Shown here one piece after another: positions 10,857 through 22,574 of a DNA stretch of 64,000 nt. The stretch lies in contig QKWP01002132.1 of NCBI GenBank assembly GCA_003550325.1, forward strand, positions 1 to 64,000, read 5' to 3'. The notes beneath the pieces were generated by a model. That model ran no database searches. It was not told the origin of the DNA and worked only from the letters and a program-made list of their open reading frames with translations. This stretch comes from Gigaspora rosea. Lineage: Eukaryota > Glomeromycota > Glomeromycetes > Diversisporales > Gigasporaceae. Position numbers and translations under genes: made by a program. The stretch's first letter is position 1, and every line of letters starts with the position of its first letter.

Positions 10857-12440
10857 GCTTTTACGTAGTATAATAATAAAAAACAGTGGTGATAAAAGTC
10901 CATAACAATAATATTAAAATATTTGAAGAATAATAATCCTATTTACCCTAATTTAGAAAAATTTTAGTGATCTGATGCTCAATTTGTTATGATAAATCAT
11001 AATATGAACCTCAATCGGTGCTTGAATAGTTTCTATGCAATATAATGTTAAAAATAAAAAATTAATGATAAGAGTCAATTTGGCAAAGATCTATAACAAA
11101 AAGTACGATAATGTTTAATCAATAATTTAATTTATCTAGTTTTTGAAAAGCCAATGCAAAAAAGGTTTCTGGTTGGTACAAGTATTACTCTTAATGTATT
11201 TTGCTAGTAATTTTAGTGATGCTCAATTGCTATGATAGATCAAATAATCGTGCCTGAATAGTTTTATTGATTCTATGTGCATAGTGTAAAAAAAGAAAAT
11301 GAGTAGTTAGTATTAACAACTAAGACCTATAATAAAAACATAAAAATACTTAAAATAATAATTCTATTCATCCTAGTAGTTCAATTGCTACAATAGATCA
11401 AAATAAGAACTTCAATCAGTTCTTGAGTAGCTTTTATGTAATAAAAAAAAAAATCAGTAGTCATTGTCAAAAACAAAGATCTAAAACAAAAAAAATATGA
11501 AAATTCTAGAACATCTTAATGTATTAGCTAAGAACTCTAATGATGCTCAATTGCTGAGATGATCAAAATAAGAACCTTAATCAGTGCTTGAGTATCTTTT
11601 ATATAGTAAAAAAAAAACAATTGGTAGTCAATTTTGATAACAAAGATCTAAACAATAATTCTATAAAAATTACCCTAATAGTTCTGAAATTTAATGGTTT
11701 GGTGCAAAAGTTTGCGGGCACACATATATCTTAATGTAATTTGTTAATAATTTTAGTGATGCTCAATTGCTACAATAGGTCAAAATAAGAACTTTGAGTA
11801 GCTTTCATGTAGTAAAAAAAATAAATAAATAAAAATAAAAAAATCATTAGTCAGTTTCAATAACAAAGATTTAAAGTATGAAAATTCTATAAAAATTACC
11901 CTAGTGTGTAATCTGAAAAAACTTAATGTGATTTTGTTAATAATTTTTAGTGATGTCAATTGCTAAAATAGCTTTTACTTATGTAGTAAAAAAATAAGCA
12001 AAAAAAAAAAAAATCATTTTCGATAACAAAGATCTACAACAAAAGTATAAAAATACTTGAACGATAATTCTATAAAATTACTCTAGTAGTTCTGAAATTT
12101 GAAAAGCCAATGTAAAAAGAAGACTGATTAATGCAAAAGTTTGCTGGCCACACAAGTGATTTGTTCATTTCAGCGATGCTCAGTTGCTATGATATCTCAA
12201 AAAAACAAAATCGGTAGTTAGTTTCAATAACAAAAATCTAAAACAACAAGTATAAAAATATTTGAACTCTAGTAGTTCTGAAATTTGAAAAGCCAGTGTA
12301 GAAAAAAGATGGTTTGGTTTGGTGCAAAAGTTTGTTGGCCGCACACAAGTATATAATAATATTATAATAACATTAGTGATGCTCAATTGCTACGATAGAT
12401 AACTTTAACTAGTGCTTGTGCAATAGATTTTCTAAAACGA

Positions 12441-12656
12441 GTGTCGTTAGGCGCAAACCAAATTTCTGACGTTGAATTCATTACCATGTCAGACTTGGCT
12501 CTTGAAAAATCTGATCAGTGGCATATAATTAAAGGCACGTACAGTATACGACTAATTATCTATTATACATCACGAATCAGATTTTCAGGCCCCAAGTCTG
12601 GTAAAGTAATAAATTTAAAGTCGGAGATTTTGGTTTTCTTTGGGGAATTAACGTAA
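12441..12656 (+). CDS. Unrecognised short ORF, possible exon
   Basis: A 71-codon ORF with protein-like composition (SDLALEKSDQWHIIKGTYS) ends at GTAAGT, a strong donor consensus, so it could be one exon of a larger gene. No continuation with resemblance was found downstream. It begins right at the edge of the satellite array. Function unknown; it could be chance. Confidence 0.2.
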   Translation: MSLGANQISDVEFITMSDLALEKSDQWHIIKGTYSIRLIIYYTSRIRFSGPKSGKVINLKSEILVFFGELT

Positions 12657-12699
12657 GTAAAACTTTCTCCAAACATTAATTTTCGTGCTACTATAGCTT

Positions 12700-13500
12700 T
12701 ATATTGCGTTCAATTTGTTTATCAAAATGTGTGAATACACGTGGGAAGGGGGAAGGCGGATCGGACACGGAAGAATAAGAAAAGGATCGGGCCACAGCAA
12801 AAGCAAAGCAACAGTTCCCAACCGATAACACTCATGCAGATCGTCACGTTACTGCAAAAGTGTCTAGACCAGACACCTTGGGGGTTTTGTATTGGTGATA
12901 TCAAAGAGTATATGCTGTAAAATCATTATAATCACCTTGATCATTTTAATGGATATCAGCTGTTGCATAATGGGTATACAGTAGATACAGTGTTAAATGT
13001 ATTATAAGTAAAAGTATAATAAAGGCCTTGCGCACTAGGGAAAAATCATCCTTCGTGATTCCAAATAATTCGTTTTCTAAATACTCTATACATTCCCTAT
13101 AACATAAAATAAACTTACCCCGATCGACTACTTAAGTGACATAAGTGATACGATCTCTTGTTTGTAAATTGCTTATTCACGTGATTCTACCGTTACGCTG
13201 TTCGGCTGTTTCTCGGACTTCCGTGGTTGTTTTTGTCCAAAGTTGTGGTTATTTGTTGTCCAGTATTTGGTCCCAAGTGGTGGATTCCAAGCCGTGGTTT
13301 TCAGAAGAAGTGTTAGTACCTCAAGACTATACGAATTAACCCAAATAGTTGAAGACATACCGCCTCTCTCGATTAAGCCCGATCGTAGGTTACCCGACTG
13401 CTTGATTATGTTAGTAGTGTGACCGGTCGACCGATTCGCTGGGGTTAATATGCAAAAGATAATCAACGTCAAAATGCATTTTTTAGCATTTTTATAAGCG
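12700..13500. other. Less AT-rich block, possible solo LTR or repeat remnant
   Basis: Base composition is clearly less AT-biased than the neighbours and ORFs on both strands show no protein resemblance. AGTATAATAAAGGCC near 13012 could be a promoter TATA motif. No second copy or clean TG..CA boundary with a 5-bp duplication was established. Confidence 0.2.
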
Positions 13501-13597
13501 TTCTAAGCTACATATAGCAATAAAAACTTTTATTACTGGCAATGATAGTAATAAAATCCTGTTTAGGGGCTTTTTACCCACCCGAGTACAACATATT

Positions 13598-13752
13598 GGC
13601 GAATATTAACTTATATTTAATAATACAAAATCATTTGTCAAATTTATACACAGAATAATGCAAATTACTTGTAAAAGTGTAAAAGCGAATATTATATTTA
13701 ATAATACAAAAACCATTTGTCAAACTTATACACAAAATAATGCAAATTACCG
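13598..13752. repeat. Tandem duplication, ~86-bp unit
   Basis: Two consecutive copies begin with GCGAATATTA at about 13599 and 13685. They share TTTAATAATACAAAA..CATTTGTCAAA and TTATACAC..AATAATGCAAATTAC with a few substitutions and a small deletion. Confidence 0.7.
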
Positions 13753-13874
13753 TAAGTCTCCTGTTTACACTACATAAACACATAACAAGCTAATTACACA
13801 ACGTAGAATGTCAATTAAATATGTAACTAGTTGAGATTACAAAATAAATAAAAAAAATTCTAATTAAAAAAATT

Positions 13875-14035
13875 ACTGGTCCTGCGTGCCATCAAATATT
13901 TTACCCTTCTCTTTTTTTTCCTTTAGCTACCGGTGATGAGGATTGTCCAAATTGAATACTGACTGTCTCTGCGTATGACGCGCGCCCGGCCTTTGGCTCT
14001 TCTTTTTTTGCCTTGTTAAGCGCTGCAACTACATA
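13875..14035 (-). pseudogene. Lys/Ala-rich coding fragment
   Basis: The minus strand reads RYVVAALNKAKKEEPKAGRA, then SYAETVSIQFGQSSSPVAKG and KKREG followed by a stop, with codon use richer in GC than its neighbours. It lies just outside the left end of the Harbinger-like element (14064). Upstream exons are not evident, so it may be the cut 3' end of a gene. Family unknown. Confidence 0.3.
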
Positions 14036-14104
14036 ACGTGCTAATATCTAATGAATAATATATGGCAATACAAAGTTAATTTTTTCGTTCTCATGACATA
14101 AAAT

Positions 14105-14259
14105 TTTGAACGTCGCGCAGCTACCTTATTATATAGTTTGAAATCATCATCATTTGTTGGAGTCAATGATTCATCTGTCATAAAAAAATTGCATAGTTCA
14201 TTAACTTTGTCACAAATTAAATGCATTTGATTCAAGAAATTTATGATCATTATGATCAT
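14105..14259 (-). CDS. Possible small exon or ORF in the left end of the Harbinger-like element
   Basis: The ORF reads NQMHLICDKVNELCNFFMTD then ESLTPTNDDDFKLYNK, ending at a possible donor (AAG|GTAGCT). It lies between the stop of the main gene and the left TIR on the same strand. It may be a separate small gene or a former 3' exon. No family recognised. Confidence 0.2.
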
Positions 14260-14481
14260 TTGTAATACATAATTCTTAAATTTACTAATTAAAGCTATCT
14301 ATGTAAGTTCTTTCAATTTTGAATAAGCTACAGGTAATCACTTTTCTTTATAAATTGCATTTTCTTTTTCAAAATCAAACCGATTATCAAAAGGTTTTCA
14401 TTCCTGGTTTCATGCGCAACTATCTAGTTAACTTTATTTACCGATTAAAATTTTTTAAAAAGCTTGAAATATCAAAGCTAT

Positions 14482-17051
14482 TTATTTCATTTTTGGTGAG
14501 GAAGGAGCACTTATAAAGTTATTTAGTAAAAAATTTCCAGGGTTAGTAGATTCTTCAAGAATCTCCTCTTCAAGAATCTCCTCTTCTTCAATCTCCTCTT
14601 CTTCAAGAATCTCCCCTTCTTCAATCTCCTCTTCCTCCCTTTTGTCCGAATTGATCATTTCTATCTCCTTTTCGATTTTGTGAATTTGATTAACGAACCT
14701 TTGTGTTATTTGCTTTAAATTACATAAGAATGCATTGATAAATTATATGTACACAAAATTTTACTTGAGAATAAAATGAACTCACAGTTATTAAATATAA
14801 CAGGTTAATCATTTCACCCGCTTGAATGGCTTGATCGGAGTTTGAAGGAATAACAGGAATAACAACTGTTTTCAACTTCTTAAGAACATTAAACTGATGG
14901 TTCATGTATCTTGCAAATAGGAGAACATGAATCTCTCCACCTATATAAAGTATTTAGTTAGTTTAAAAAAAAAAATTCATAGGACGAGTATGCAAATTAA
15001 TTAAACCTGAAATCTGAACTCCACAAAGAAAAAGATTCTTGAATAAGTCTAGCAAATCGTCAGAAATTTTCTTCGCCTTTTTTGAATAATACTTTATAAT
15101 AGTATTAAAATTGTCATTCATGGCTCTGATATTTTTTTTGTAATCGTCGTCACCACCGGAAGCTTCACTTCTCCTAATAATGTGTAGAAATATCCCTCTT
15201 CACTTCCTTCTTTATGGAATTTAAATGAAATTGCCACGTCGACCTTCTTACGGTATTTCTTCTTCGACGTTACAACTTTGTGATTATATTTTTCAGGTTT
15301 TTTCACTCTAGCTATAGTGGAATCACTATTTTTAGAATGGCGCTTATATGCAACATCATTAATCACTATTGTTTCTTGAACCTCATCTTTTAGCCTCGAT
15401 TGCCCATCTTTTAAAGAAAATTGTTCAAAAGTTTCCTTATCAATTATTTCCTTATCTTCAAATTCAGTATCGAAATAATGGCATTTTCGTTCATAGGAAC
15501 AATAAGTAGGATGCTCCGGCCTATACGTTTAACATTAAAAAATTAATATTTGAAAAATTTTATATTATTAAAAAGTTCTATTATTGAATATCTACCCGCA
15601 TAAATTAACATAAGCCAATGCATCATTAGTAAGAAGTCTAGATAGTGAAAGAATAATATAGAGTTGTATATAATCTTTTTCATAAAGAGTTTCGCGCTTA
15701 TACCAAGAAATAATCCTAAAATAAAAATTATAAAGTTAAGCTGTATTTGACTAGATATTTTTTTATAAATTATATTTACCAATTTTGCAAAATAGCAGGA
15801 ATTGCGGATTTGAGAGTTTCACGATTTTTACGATATTTTTTCCCATATTTCCCAGTTAGGGAAATATTTATCCTCCGTTGAAGTCTCCGCCGTTGAAGTC
15901 TCCGATACACTAACAAAAGATAGTTCTTTGGGCTCATAATCGTTAAAGGTTTTTGTTGTTGCTTTGTTAATTTCCTCAATATCTTTGGATACTATATTTT
16001 CCAACTTTTCTGTAAATTCATCGAATTTTTCATTTAATTTAATGAAATTCTCTCCAAAAATCGACTTCCATAGATTTTCATCTTTATAAGTATCTATGGT
16101 CATGCAATAAAATGGATCAAATAAATCTCGTTGAATCCATTTGGCTTTAAAAGAATCTAAAAGCGTTGATTCAGAAAGTGGAAAATTGGCCTAAAATAAA
16201 AAATAATTCAAGGTTTATTGTTCTAATTGTTCTAATGTATATAATATTTATTCAAAATAAATTTTTCTAACCGCAACTTTAATCCATTTATTATATATCT
16301 TTTGCTTTCGATCATTTAATGTCATCGATTGAATGGTTTCTCGGCGATCTTTTATCATTTGAGCAGCCATTTGTTCAAATTCATCGAGTTCGTTTAAGTC
16401 ATCGCACAAATTAAGTTCCCAATCAAATCGGTTTTGCGCAAAATTAAGAAGATTCGGAACTATAATATTTAAAGTAAGTAAAAGATTTAATAATAAAATT
16501 TACAAGTGAAATATCAACCCACCATTTTTGTTGTCAATATGGTCTTCTTCCTTACGAGCAATGTCAGTCCAAAATTGTAGGACATTGCTGCTGATCTAAA
16601 AATATAAATATATAATGGTTAATATGAAATAATCTAAAAACATCCAATAATAAAATCATGCTGAATTTTAGTGTAAATTTTCAAAACTACCTTTTCTTTA
16701 GCGATGACTGTTAATAAATCAGTATCATATTTCTTTATACCTCGGTACTTTTTCTTCACCTCAGATGATTGCTCTATTATGTATGTATAAAACATTGATA
16801 TTAAACTAATAAATAAATTTAATAATTAATATCTTTAACCTACTGGGTGAAGAAAGGATCTTTATTTGTTCATAAAAAATTCTATGTATTAGGTTTTTGT
16901 CCTCAGATTTAATTCCAATGTTCGAGGAATTTTGAACATGTCTCAAAAAATCCTCAAGTTTGGGTCTATCTGGTTGGTCGGACCTGAGATAATCGATAAA
17001 GTCATCGCGTAATTGGTTTTCATCGATTGTTTCTGTTTGTTTTGATTCCAT
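14482..17051 (-). pseudogene. Nine-exon gene of unknown family, possible PD-(D/E)XK-like domain, frameshifted
   Basis: By eye the exons are 17051-16844, 16773-16691, 16595-16523, 16459-16272, 16190-15780, 15715-15596, 15520-15007, 14940-14786 and 14712-14482, with GT..AG introns. The start MESKQTETIDENQ is preferred over an upstream Met. The protein is charged and helical (CDDLNELDEFEQMAAQMIKD). Exon 7 has a basic lead, then VDVAISFKFHKEGSEEGYFY, then, after a one-base slip near 15180, GEASGGDDDYKKNIRAMNDN. This D...E-x-S layout is compatible with a PD-(D/E)XK nuclease fold; that is inference only. The C-terminus is a run of EEEIEE repeats. A second slip lies near 15830-15870. It is the only gene in the element. 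Confidence 0.55.
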
Positions 17052-17119
17052 TTTATTTTTTAAGAGTGATAATTGGGTCGGTGGGTTATGCAAAACGAGA
17101 AATTAACTTTGCGTGCCTT

Positions 17120-18040
17120 ACTGGAAAACAAAAAAAGTTCATACGAAAAAGTTTATTAATATATATATATATATATAAAAGAATTAATTAGTCAAAATAT
17201 ATAGAGGACAAATACTGTATATACACGTTGACAGTACAAAAATTCGGCGAGTCTGTTGTTAGAACAATAATAGCTTTGTGTAGCCAAAGTTTAGGTTAGG
17301 TCGGGCCGAAAAAAGCGTGTTAGATTTGGTTGAGTGATTGGATAGTTTTGAGAAAATGTAGTAGTCTTTAGAACAACTTAGCAAATATAAGAATTTAGAA
17401 TGTATAAGGTTATACGTTTTATTAAAAACACTTGTATGATTATATGATTGTATTAATAAACAAAGGCGGGAGTTGTTATCCCCCAAGGACAAAAAGGCCT
17501 TTATTTATAATTATTTTAATACCTAGTTTTACATGCTAAAATAGGCGTTATAGCCAGAATTATCTTATTCGCATTCCCTCTTTTCGTCTAATTGCCATCA
17601 GAGTCCAACTATTTCTAGCATCTAAAATAGCGCTATTTCTAGCAAATGGCTGCAAATAGTTAGCTACATTGTTATTGTGCTAAGATGCGAATTTTGCTTT
17701 CATGCAATAATTTTACGACTTTCTTTGTTTGCAAAGATTAGCGATTTTTAAATTTTACTGAGGTTTGCAAATGTGATCATACATAATAAAGACATAACAA
17801 ACATATATGTGACAGATCGTAATGAAATCAGATAATCATGTGATTCTTTTTTTTTAATAACCTGACAAAATTTACAAATTGTGCAAACCAATGAACGCAA
17901 AGGTTGCATTAATAAATTTATAGTATAGGATACATGAATGCGTATAATAATAATAATAAAAATACATTAAATTTTTATATTTTAGCAAACTTTATTTTAT
18001 TTTTTATTTTAAATTATTTTATTATTATTTTTTATTTTAT
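17120..18040. other. Intergenic DNA
   Basis: Contains a (TA)n run near 17160-17180 and AT-rich filler. The GC-richer 17250-17500 block has no recognised protein or paired ends. Confidence 0.35.
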
Positions 18041-18045
18041 ATTTG

Positions 18046-18144
18046 CCGTAACCGCGAAATAACGCAGAGTTATTTCTAATTTCGGCCTGGATTAAGCTTA
18101 ATTTAGCCCGAAATTCGAAACCACTCCCCTTCGCGGTTATACGG
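18046..18144. mobile_element. MITE with CCGTAACCGCGAA ends
   Basis: The inverted ends CCGTAACCGCGAA and TTCGCGGTTATACGG bound a 99-bp unit, with TA at the right flank and TG at the left. The internal AATTTCGG/CCGAAATT also pair. The end sequence resembles pogo-type CCGTAAATCGCC ends, so a pogo-like origin is possible. Confidence 0.6.
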
Positions 18145-18174
18145 TATTTCATTTTATTTTTTTTATATGATCAT

Positions 18175-18235
18175 TTTACCGGGGGACATCAGGAGGGGTG
18201 ATGTTAACCGAAAAATTAACTAATTATAACGATAA
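18175..18235. repeat. Orphan right end of Harbinger-like family (AACCGAAAAATTAAC)
   Basis: CATTTTACC..GG followed by GTGATGTTAACCGAAAAATT matches the right end of the element at 28452-34224 (TTTTACCCCC, then GTGATGTTAACCGAAGAATC). No matching left end was found nearby, so it is a truncated copy. Confidence 0.45.
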
Positions 18236-18239
18236 TCTA

Positions 18240-19110
18240 CCTTCACATGACCAAACCTCCTATATTAGGTTTAAAACCTCATGTGCAACCGATGCATACG
18301 TTATACGTACTTTTATCACTATCATTATAGACAAAAGATAAAGTCAACATAACTTATAACAGTAAATATCATACACATCGACAAAACCACTCACGTGTAC
18401 ATTCCTAACAACATAATTAAAAAATCCAACTACAGCACAATATTTCTCAAATTAATTAACATTAGCATCACTAATTATCAATAGTTTCATTTCATCTTAT
18501 TCTAAAAACATCAACAAAAACCTAATCACAAAGATCTACTAGTAAATATGATAGAATTACTTTTACTTATATCAATATTATATCATTAATATATCACACT
18601 TATTCATTAAATTCCAATTTAGCACAATACTTTTGATCCGGCGACAAAGCCATCAGCGAATGCAATTCTAATAAATTCGATATTTGTCACCCTTTCACTT
18701 TTGTCAGATTCATCATCTTTCGTTAATCTCGTTACCTCGCTAGTTTTGCTGCTTTTCGCCCGTTTAGAAACGTTTCATCCGTTATACCACCTATTCGTCA
18801 GTTTTATTTGACGAAAGACAAAACTAGATTTCACATTTCATCAGCCAAAACCGCCGGTTTGTCTAACAACTATAATATGACTCACAAGAAAAGAGAATAT
18901 GCAAGACGAAACTGGTTGATATTGATCAAGCATTTTCATGGTAACTAAAGACATTACTTAACCCTATAATATAAAAAATTTATATGTATAAATACAGCAA
19001 ATAATATAGTACGAGCACATAAATAACAAATTTAGAAAAAAAACTTCTAAATATAATAAATTCTACGATAAAAATATATATTGGTGTTGTCACCTCAGCA
19101 ATTTGAAGAA
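18240..19110. other. Intergenic DNA
   Basis: No gene recognised. A CT-rich, less AT-biased stretch (about 18610-18860) has no coding resemblance on either strand. Confidence 0.35.
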
Positions 19111-19112
19111 CT

Positions 19113-19243
19113 TTATACAGAATAGAGTGAAACCTCTCTACTTGCACCTAGAGAATAATAAGAATAAGAGTATATATGGAAGTCATGTATATATTTGGAC
19201 CAGAATTGAGTCTGGTGCACTTATAGAGGTTTCCTTGTATTAT
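19113..19243. mobile_element. MITE, mariner/pogo-like ends
   Basis: GAAACCTCT.TACTTGCACC on the left pairs with GGTGCACTTATAGAGGTTTC on the right in inverted order. The outermost bases (TTATACAG / TTGTATTATAA) also pair loosely. Size is about 130 bp; exact ends and the TA duplication are uncertain. Confidence 0.5.
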
Positions 19244-19249
19244 AAAAAT

Positions 19250-20060
19250 TTTATTATAATAGTTTTGCTTTGAACTATTCATTAATTTTGTCATATGTGT
19301 GTGCATTTTTTGGATAAATTCTAAGCCAGATAAGATGCTAACAAAAACAGTCTAAAAAGACACAAATATCCAAAATATTCAGTAAATCATTGCTTATACA
19401 TAAGTTTAAATATAGTTGGCGACTAGTACTTATTCACGTACGCGCAACACCAGTTAGGGATTTAGTAACGTTCAACGGTTATAAAAAAAGAAATATAATC
19501 ACATGACAACAAGAACAACGTTTATACAATAACAGGAACAAATTTAATTACTCAGGGATAGATCTCTTCGGCCAACTTCCTTTATGTGATTAGACTTCAG
19601 AACAAATCTAATGAATCTGGGCTTTATTGACTCAATTGAAAGTTAATTTATACATGGTAATAGTTGAAGCGATTCCATTCCAACTTACACATAATTCTCT
19701 CAGGCTTGCACAGGTATCGCTTCGGGTTAGATAATTATAATTTCAGTAACACCACCTTTGCACATAATCCACTCAGATAGTTACAGATACTATCAAATTT
19801 CACCCCAATTGGAACGATTTCTAATTGCATGTGAATTTCAATGAAACAAAATCCCAACAGGTTCTTACAAGTTTCAATTTCAAATGAGCCAGAATTACAA
19901 ATAATTAAATAATGTAAGTTCTTATAGAAGGAAAGAATAAAACGAAACGGGAACTGAATATATCAAATATTTAAGTAAAATAAATATAAAAGTAGATAGG
20001 TCACATGGAACCGTGACACCAGATTCAGATCTAATTTATATGCAGCACCACCACCAGCGC
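19250..20060. other. Intergenic DNA
   Basis: AT-rich, without recognised gene or RNA. Nothing paired or tandem noticed. Confidence 0.3.
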
Positions 20061-20063
20061 ATC

Positions 20064-20353
20064 CACTTATTTGCGCGGGTAACCTGGAGAGGAAATAGCC
20101 AATCGGAGAGTGCAAATTTTGACTATTCCGGATCAGCCCGACGAAGAATTCGAACACGCATAAAAGAAGAAAAAGGCGAAAATGCGCAAAAACTAATGTT
20201 TAAATCGATCTTGGTGCACTAATTAAAAATAACGGGAATGAAATTTTACTTGTATTAAGCATCATCTAACCCTATAGCCTAAATTTTTATCTCACGCACT
20301 TAGTTTATTTACAAAATCAGATTTTTTTTATTTGTGTTACCCGCACAAATAAA
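20064..20353. mobile_element. Possible MITE with TTATTTG.GCGGGTAAC ends
   Basis: TTATTTGCGCGGGTAAC at about 20067 and its inverted partner GTTACCCGCACAAATAA at about 20335 face each other. The two short ORFs inside lack resemblance to known proteins. Target duplication not resolved. Confidence 0.35.
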
Positions 20354-20359
20354 GATATG

Positions 20360-21230
20360 CGAAAATGTGCTCGTGTAACCTGTCCTTTTAAGGTTGACGT
20401 CCATAGCAATTATTGATGCAAACTTTAGTAATATTTTGGATGTCACTTATCAATGATTGTTAGCTTATTTTGTATAATGGTGGAAAACATTGCGTTTATT
20501 TCCAAACTCAAAGATTTATGCTTTCCCATAAAGAGATTACATAGAGCAAGGGTCGTTGAATATAAACTCTAGAAGTAATTAGTTAAACATTCTGCGAAAG
20601 GGAGAAATCATATATAAATAATGAAAGCCTGCAATAATAGGTTGAAATGATTATTCTAAAATCAAATATATTTTTAGTGCATATATACGCACGTATATTA
20701 CATGACTACATTGAAAAATCTTGCTTACAATAGAGCTGAATATTCTTCATTACTGGCTATTCAAGGAATTTTCACGGGCTTACGAATAGTATAGAATGAA
20801 TATCTGGATTTTTTTGGATATTAATTGAATTTTCTAATTCTAAATAAATGTCATCGAAATATTCATAATTATTCATGAATTTTGTGAGACTTAAATGCGT
20901 GTTCATTGAATATTCATAACAAATATAATCTAATTCACGGCTATTCATGAATTTTGCGTAACCAATTATTTGCTTTTAACTGAATATATATCAAATATAG
21001 TATAAAATTCATTGTTAACCAAGGATCCCACTCTATCTTACTGAAAAGTTGATCACCTCAAATCAACTTCATTGTTTGATGTTTTTATTCTTGTTGCATA
21101 ATACGTAGTCCAGAAAGATCATTGGGTTCTTTAAATTAATTAACGATATATGTATGAATATGAAATGGTAGAAATTCCTCTAATTCCTGCGACACCCCCT
21201 TAAACTTGATTCTCTTCAAATTGAAAAGTA
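20360..21230. other. Intergenic DNA with repeated TATTCATGAATTTTG words
   Basis: No gene found. Between 20755 and 20965 the phrase TATTCATGAATTTTG and looser versions (TATTCAAGGAATTTT) recur three times, probably a decayed repeat. Confidence 0.35.
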
Positions 21231-21233
21231 ATG

Positions 21234-22358
21234 TTATCTCTTAATGCGTCAGATAGGTGCAGGCAAATTTGCCTGCAAAAGGTTATATATATATACAGTA
21301 GTTTTAAAAAAAAAAATTATAAAACGTTATGTAATATTTCAATATAATATTCATTAAGATTTAATGTTATTTTTAAATTATAAATTATAAACATTAATTG
21401 TATTTTATAAAAATTTATAATTTAAAATTGACCGATTTTTATATAGTAACATTAAATAATTATGTTATTAATATTTAAAAATTTTTTTAAATATGCACGA
21501 CCCCTTAAAATATTACTAAATTTTTACTTTAAGTATTAATCCATATAAAAAAAATTATATTTATTCAATATTTATATTTAAAATACATATCTGATATGTA
21601 CGTATATATACATATACATACGTGTAATATGTATATATCAGATATTTACAACCACAATACGTTTGTGTTACTAAGATATATACCTTCGTTGTTTTGCATA
21701 GTAATAAACTTTTCACTTAAAGCGGAACTGAATTCAATAAATAGTCATACTTTTTTTTTAATTTATTTATTTCTATTTAATCTATTTATTTCCAATTTAA
21801 TACTTTTATAAAAAACGCCAGTTGGTGTATATATTTTATCGATCTAATTTCAGATATTTAGATTCTATGGGTAGATATTTATAATGCTCAAGTCAATTTA
21901 AATAGTATTGTTTTTCTTTTGAATTGACAAGAACCCTAACTTTTATTATAAAATATTAAAATTTTAAAGATGTACGTATGTTTTAAAAATCGATTACCGC
22001 AGTTAATAAATAAATAATCCCAGAAATCGCAAAAGCAAACAACCCTTTTTGTAAAACAATAGCGTGGGAATAATTACATTTAAAAAAAAAGCCACTAAAC
22101 TTTATTAAATAATTTATAATTATTTTTTAGGTTCGATCAACGTAATGTGTGGCGCAATAATGCGCGATAAGTATAAATTTGAGTTAGTGTTAAGTCAGTA
22201 ACGTGATTTATACAGTCGACATTCTACTACAATGTTATTGAAGTCTAACCAAATTAAATAAGATATCTTTTAGGGGACTCTCTTACCTCACTTTTTATCA
22301 ATTACATTAAAATTAGATTTTGCAGGCAAATTTGCCTGCATGACGTATTAAGAGATAA
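21234..22358. mobile_element. TIR element, 1,125 bp, with palindromic end motif
   Basis: TTATCTCTTAATGCGTCA at the left and its inverted partner TGACGTATTAAGAGATAA at the right bound the unit. Each end continues into the perfect 18-bp palindrome GCAGGCAAATTTGCCTGC (21259-21276 and 22322-22339). The AT-rich interior has no convincing ORF, so it is non-autonomous. A second, more diverged member lies at 40121-40789. Confidence 0.75.
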
Positions 22359-22574
22359 TCCGTTATTTTCATAATGAAAAAAAGTGAAAAAAACTGCTAA
22401 GAACCGTGGTATTCGCTTTGTAGATTTCACCTCGAACGTAATAACCGGGGCTGGCCTTTCTTGTGTAAACGACTGCTAATTACAAAATGAGTACGTCGTC
22501 AATGATGAATAGACGCATACTGTTTCATATAAATCATCAAACGATGAAGCCTTAATTTACGCTTCAAAAGCTTC

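Larger units (their letters stand above)
6531..12420. repeat. Degenerate tandem satellite, interrupted by a transposon
   Basis: Nine copies of an anchor like GATGCTCAATTGCTACGATA lie near 6776, 10976, 11218, 11383, 11532, 11757, 11952, 12174 and 12377. After removal of the 4-kb element the spacing is about 150-245 bp. Each unit also has TCAGTGCTTGAATAG, a poly(A) run, AGTCAGTTTC..AACAAAGATCT and a TTTGCTGGCCACACAAGTAT block. Units have diverged and some are shortened. The transposon at 6837-10856 sits inside one unit and duplicated eight of its bases. Confidence 0.75.
14064..17117. mobile_element. Harbinger-like TIR element carrying a non-DDE gene
   Basis: The left end GGCAATACAAAGTTAATTTT and the right end (reverse complement GGCACGCAAAGTTAATTTC) are inverted repeats of about 25 bp, both followed by a TCGTT/CTCGTT block. 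The same end type flanks MITEs at 27227-27327 and 27353-27582, which have perfect TAA duplications, the PIF/Harbinger signature. Here the flanks are TAT (left) and TTA (right), so the 3-bp duplication is imperfect. The body holds one long intron-containing gene and no recognisable DDE or Myb/SANT gene. Confidence 0.6.

Noticed and set aside
12700..13500. Solo LTR of a gypsy-type retrotransposon
   Set aside because: Composition and a TATA-like word are suggestive, but no second copy, TG..CA boundary or 5-bp duplication could be established.
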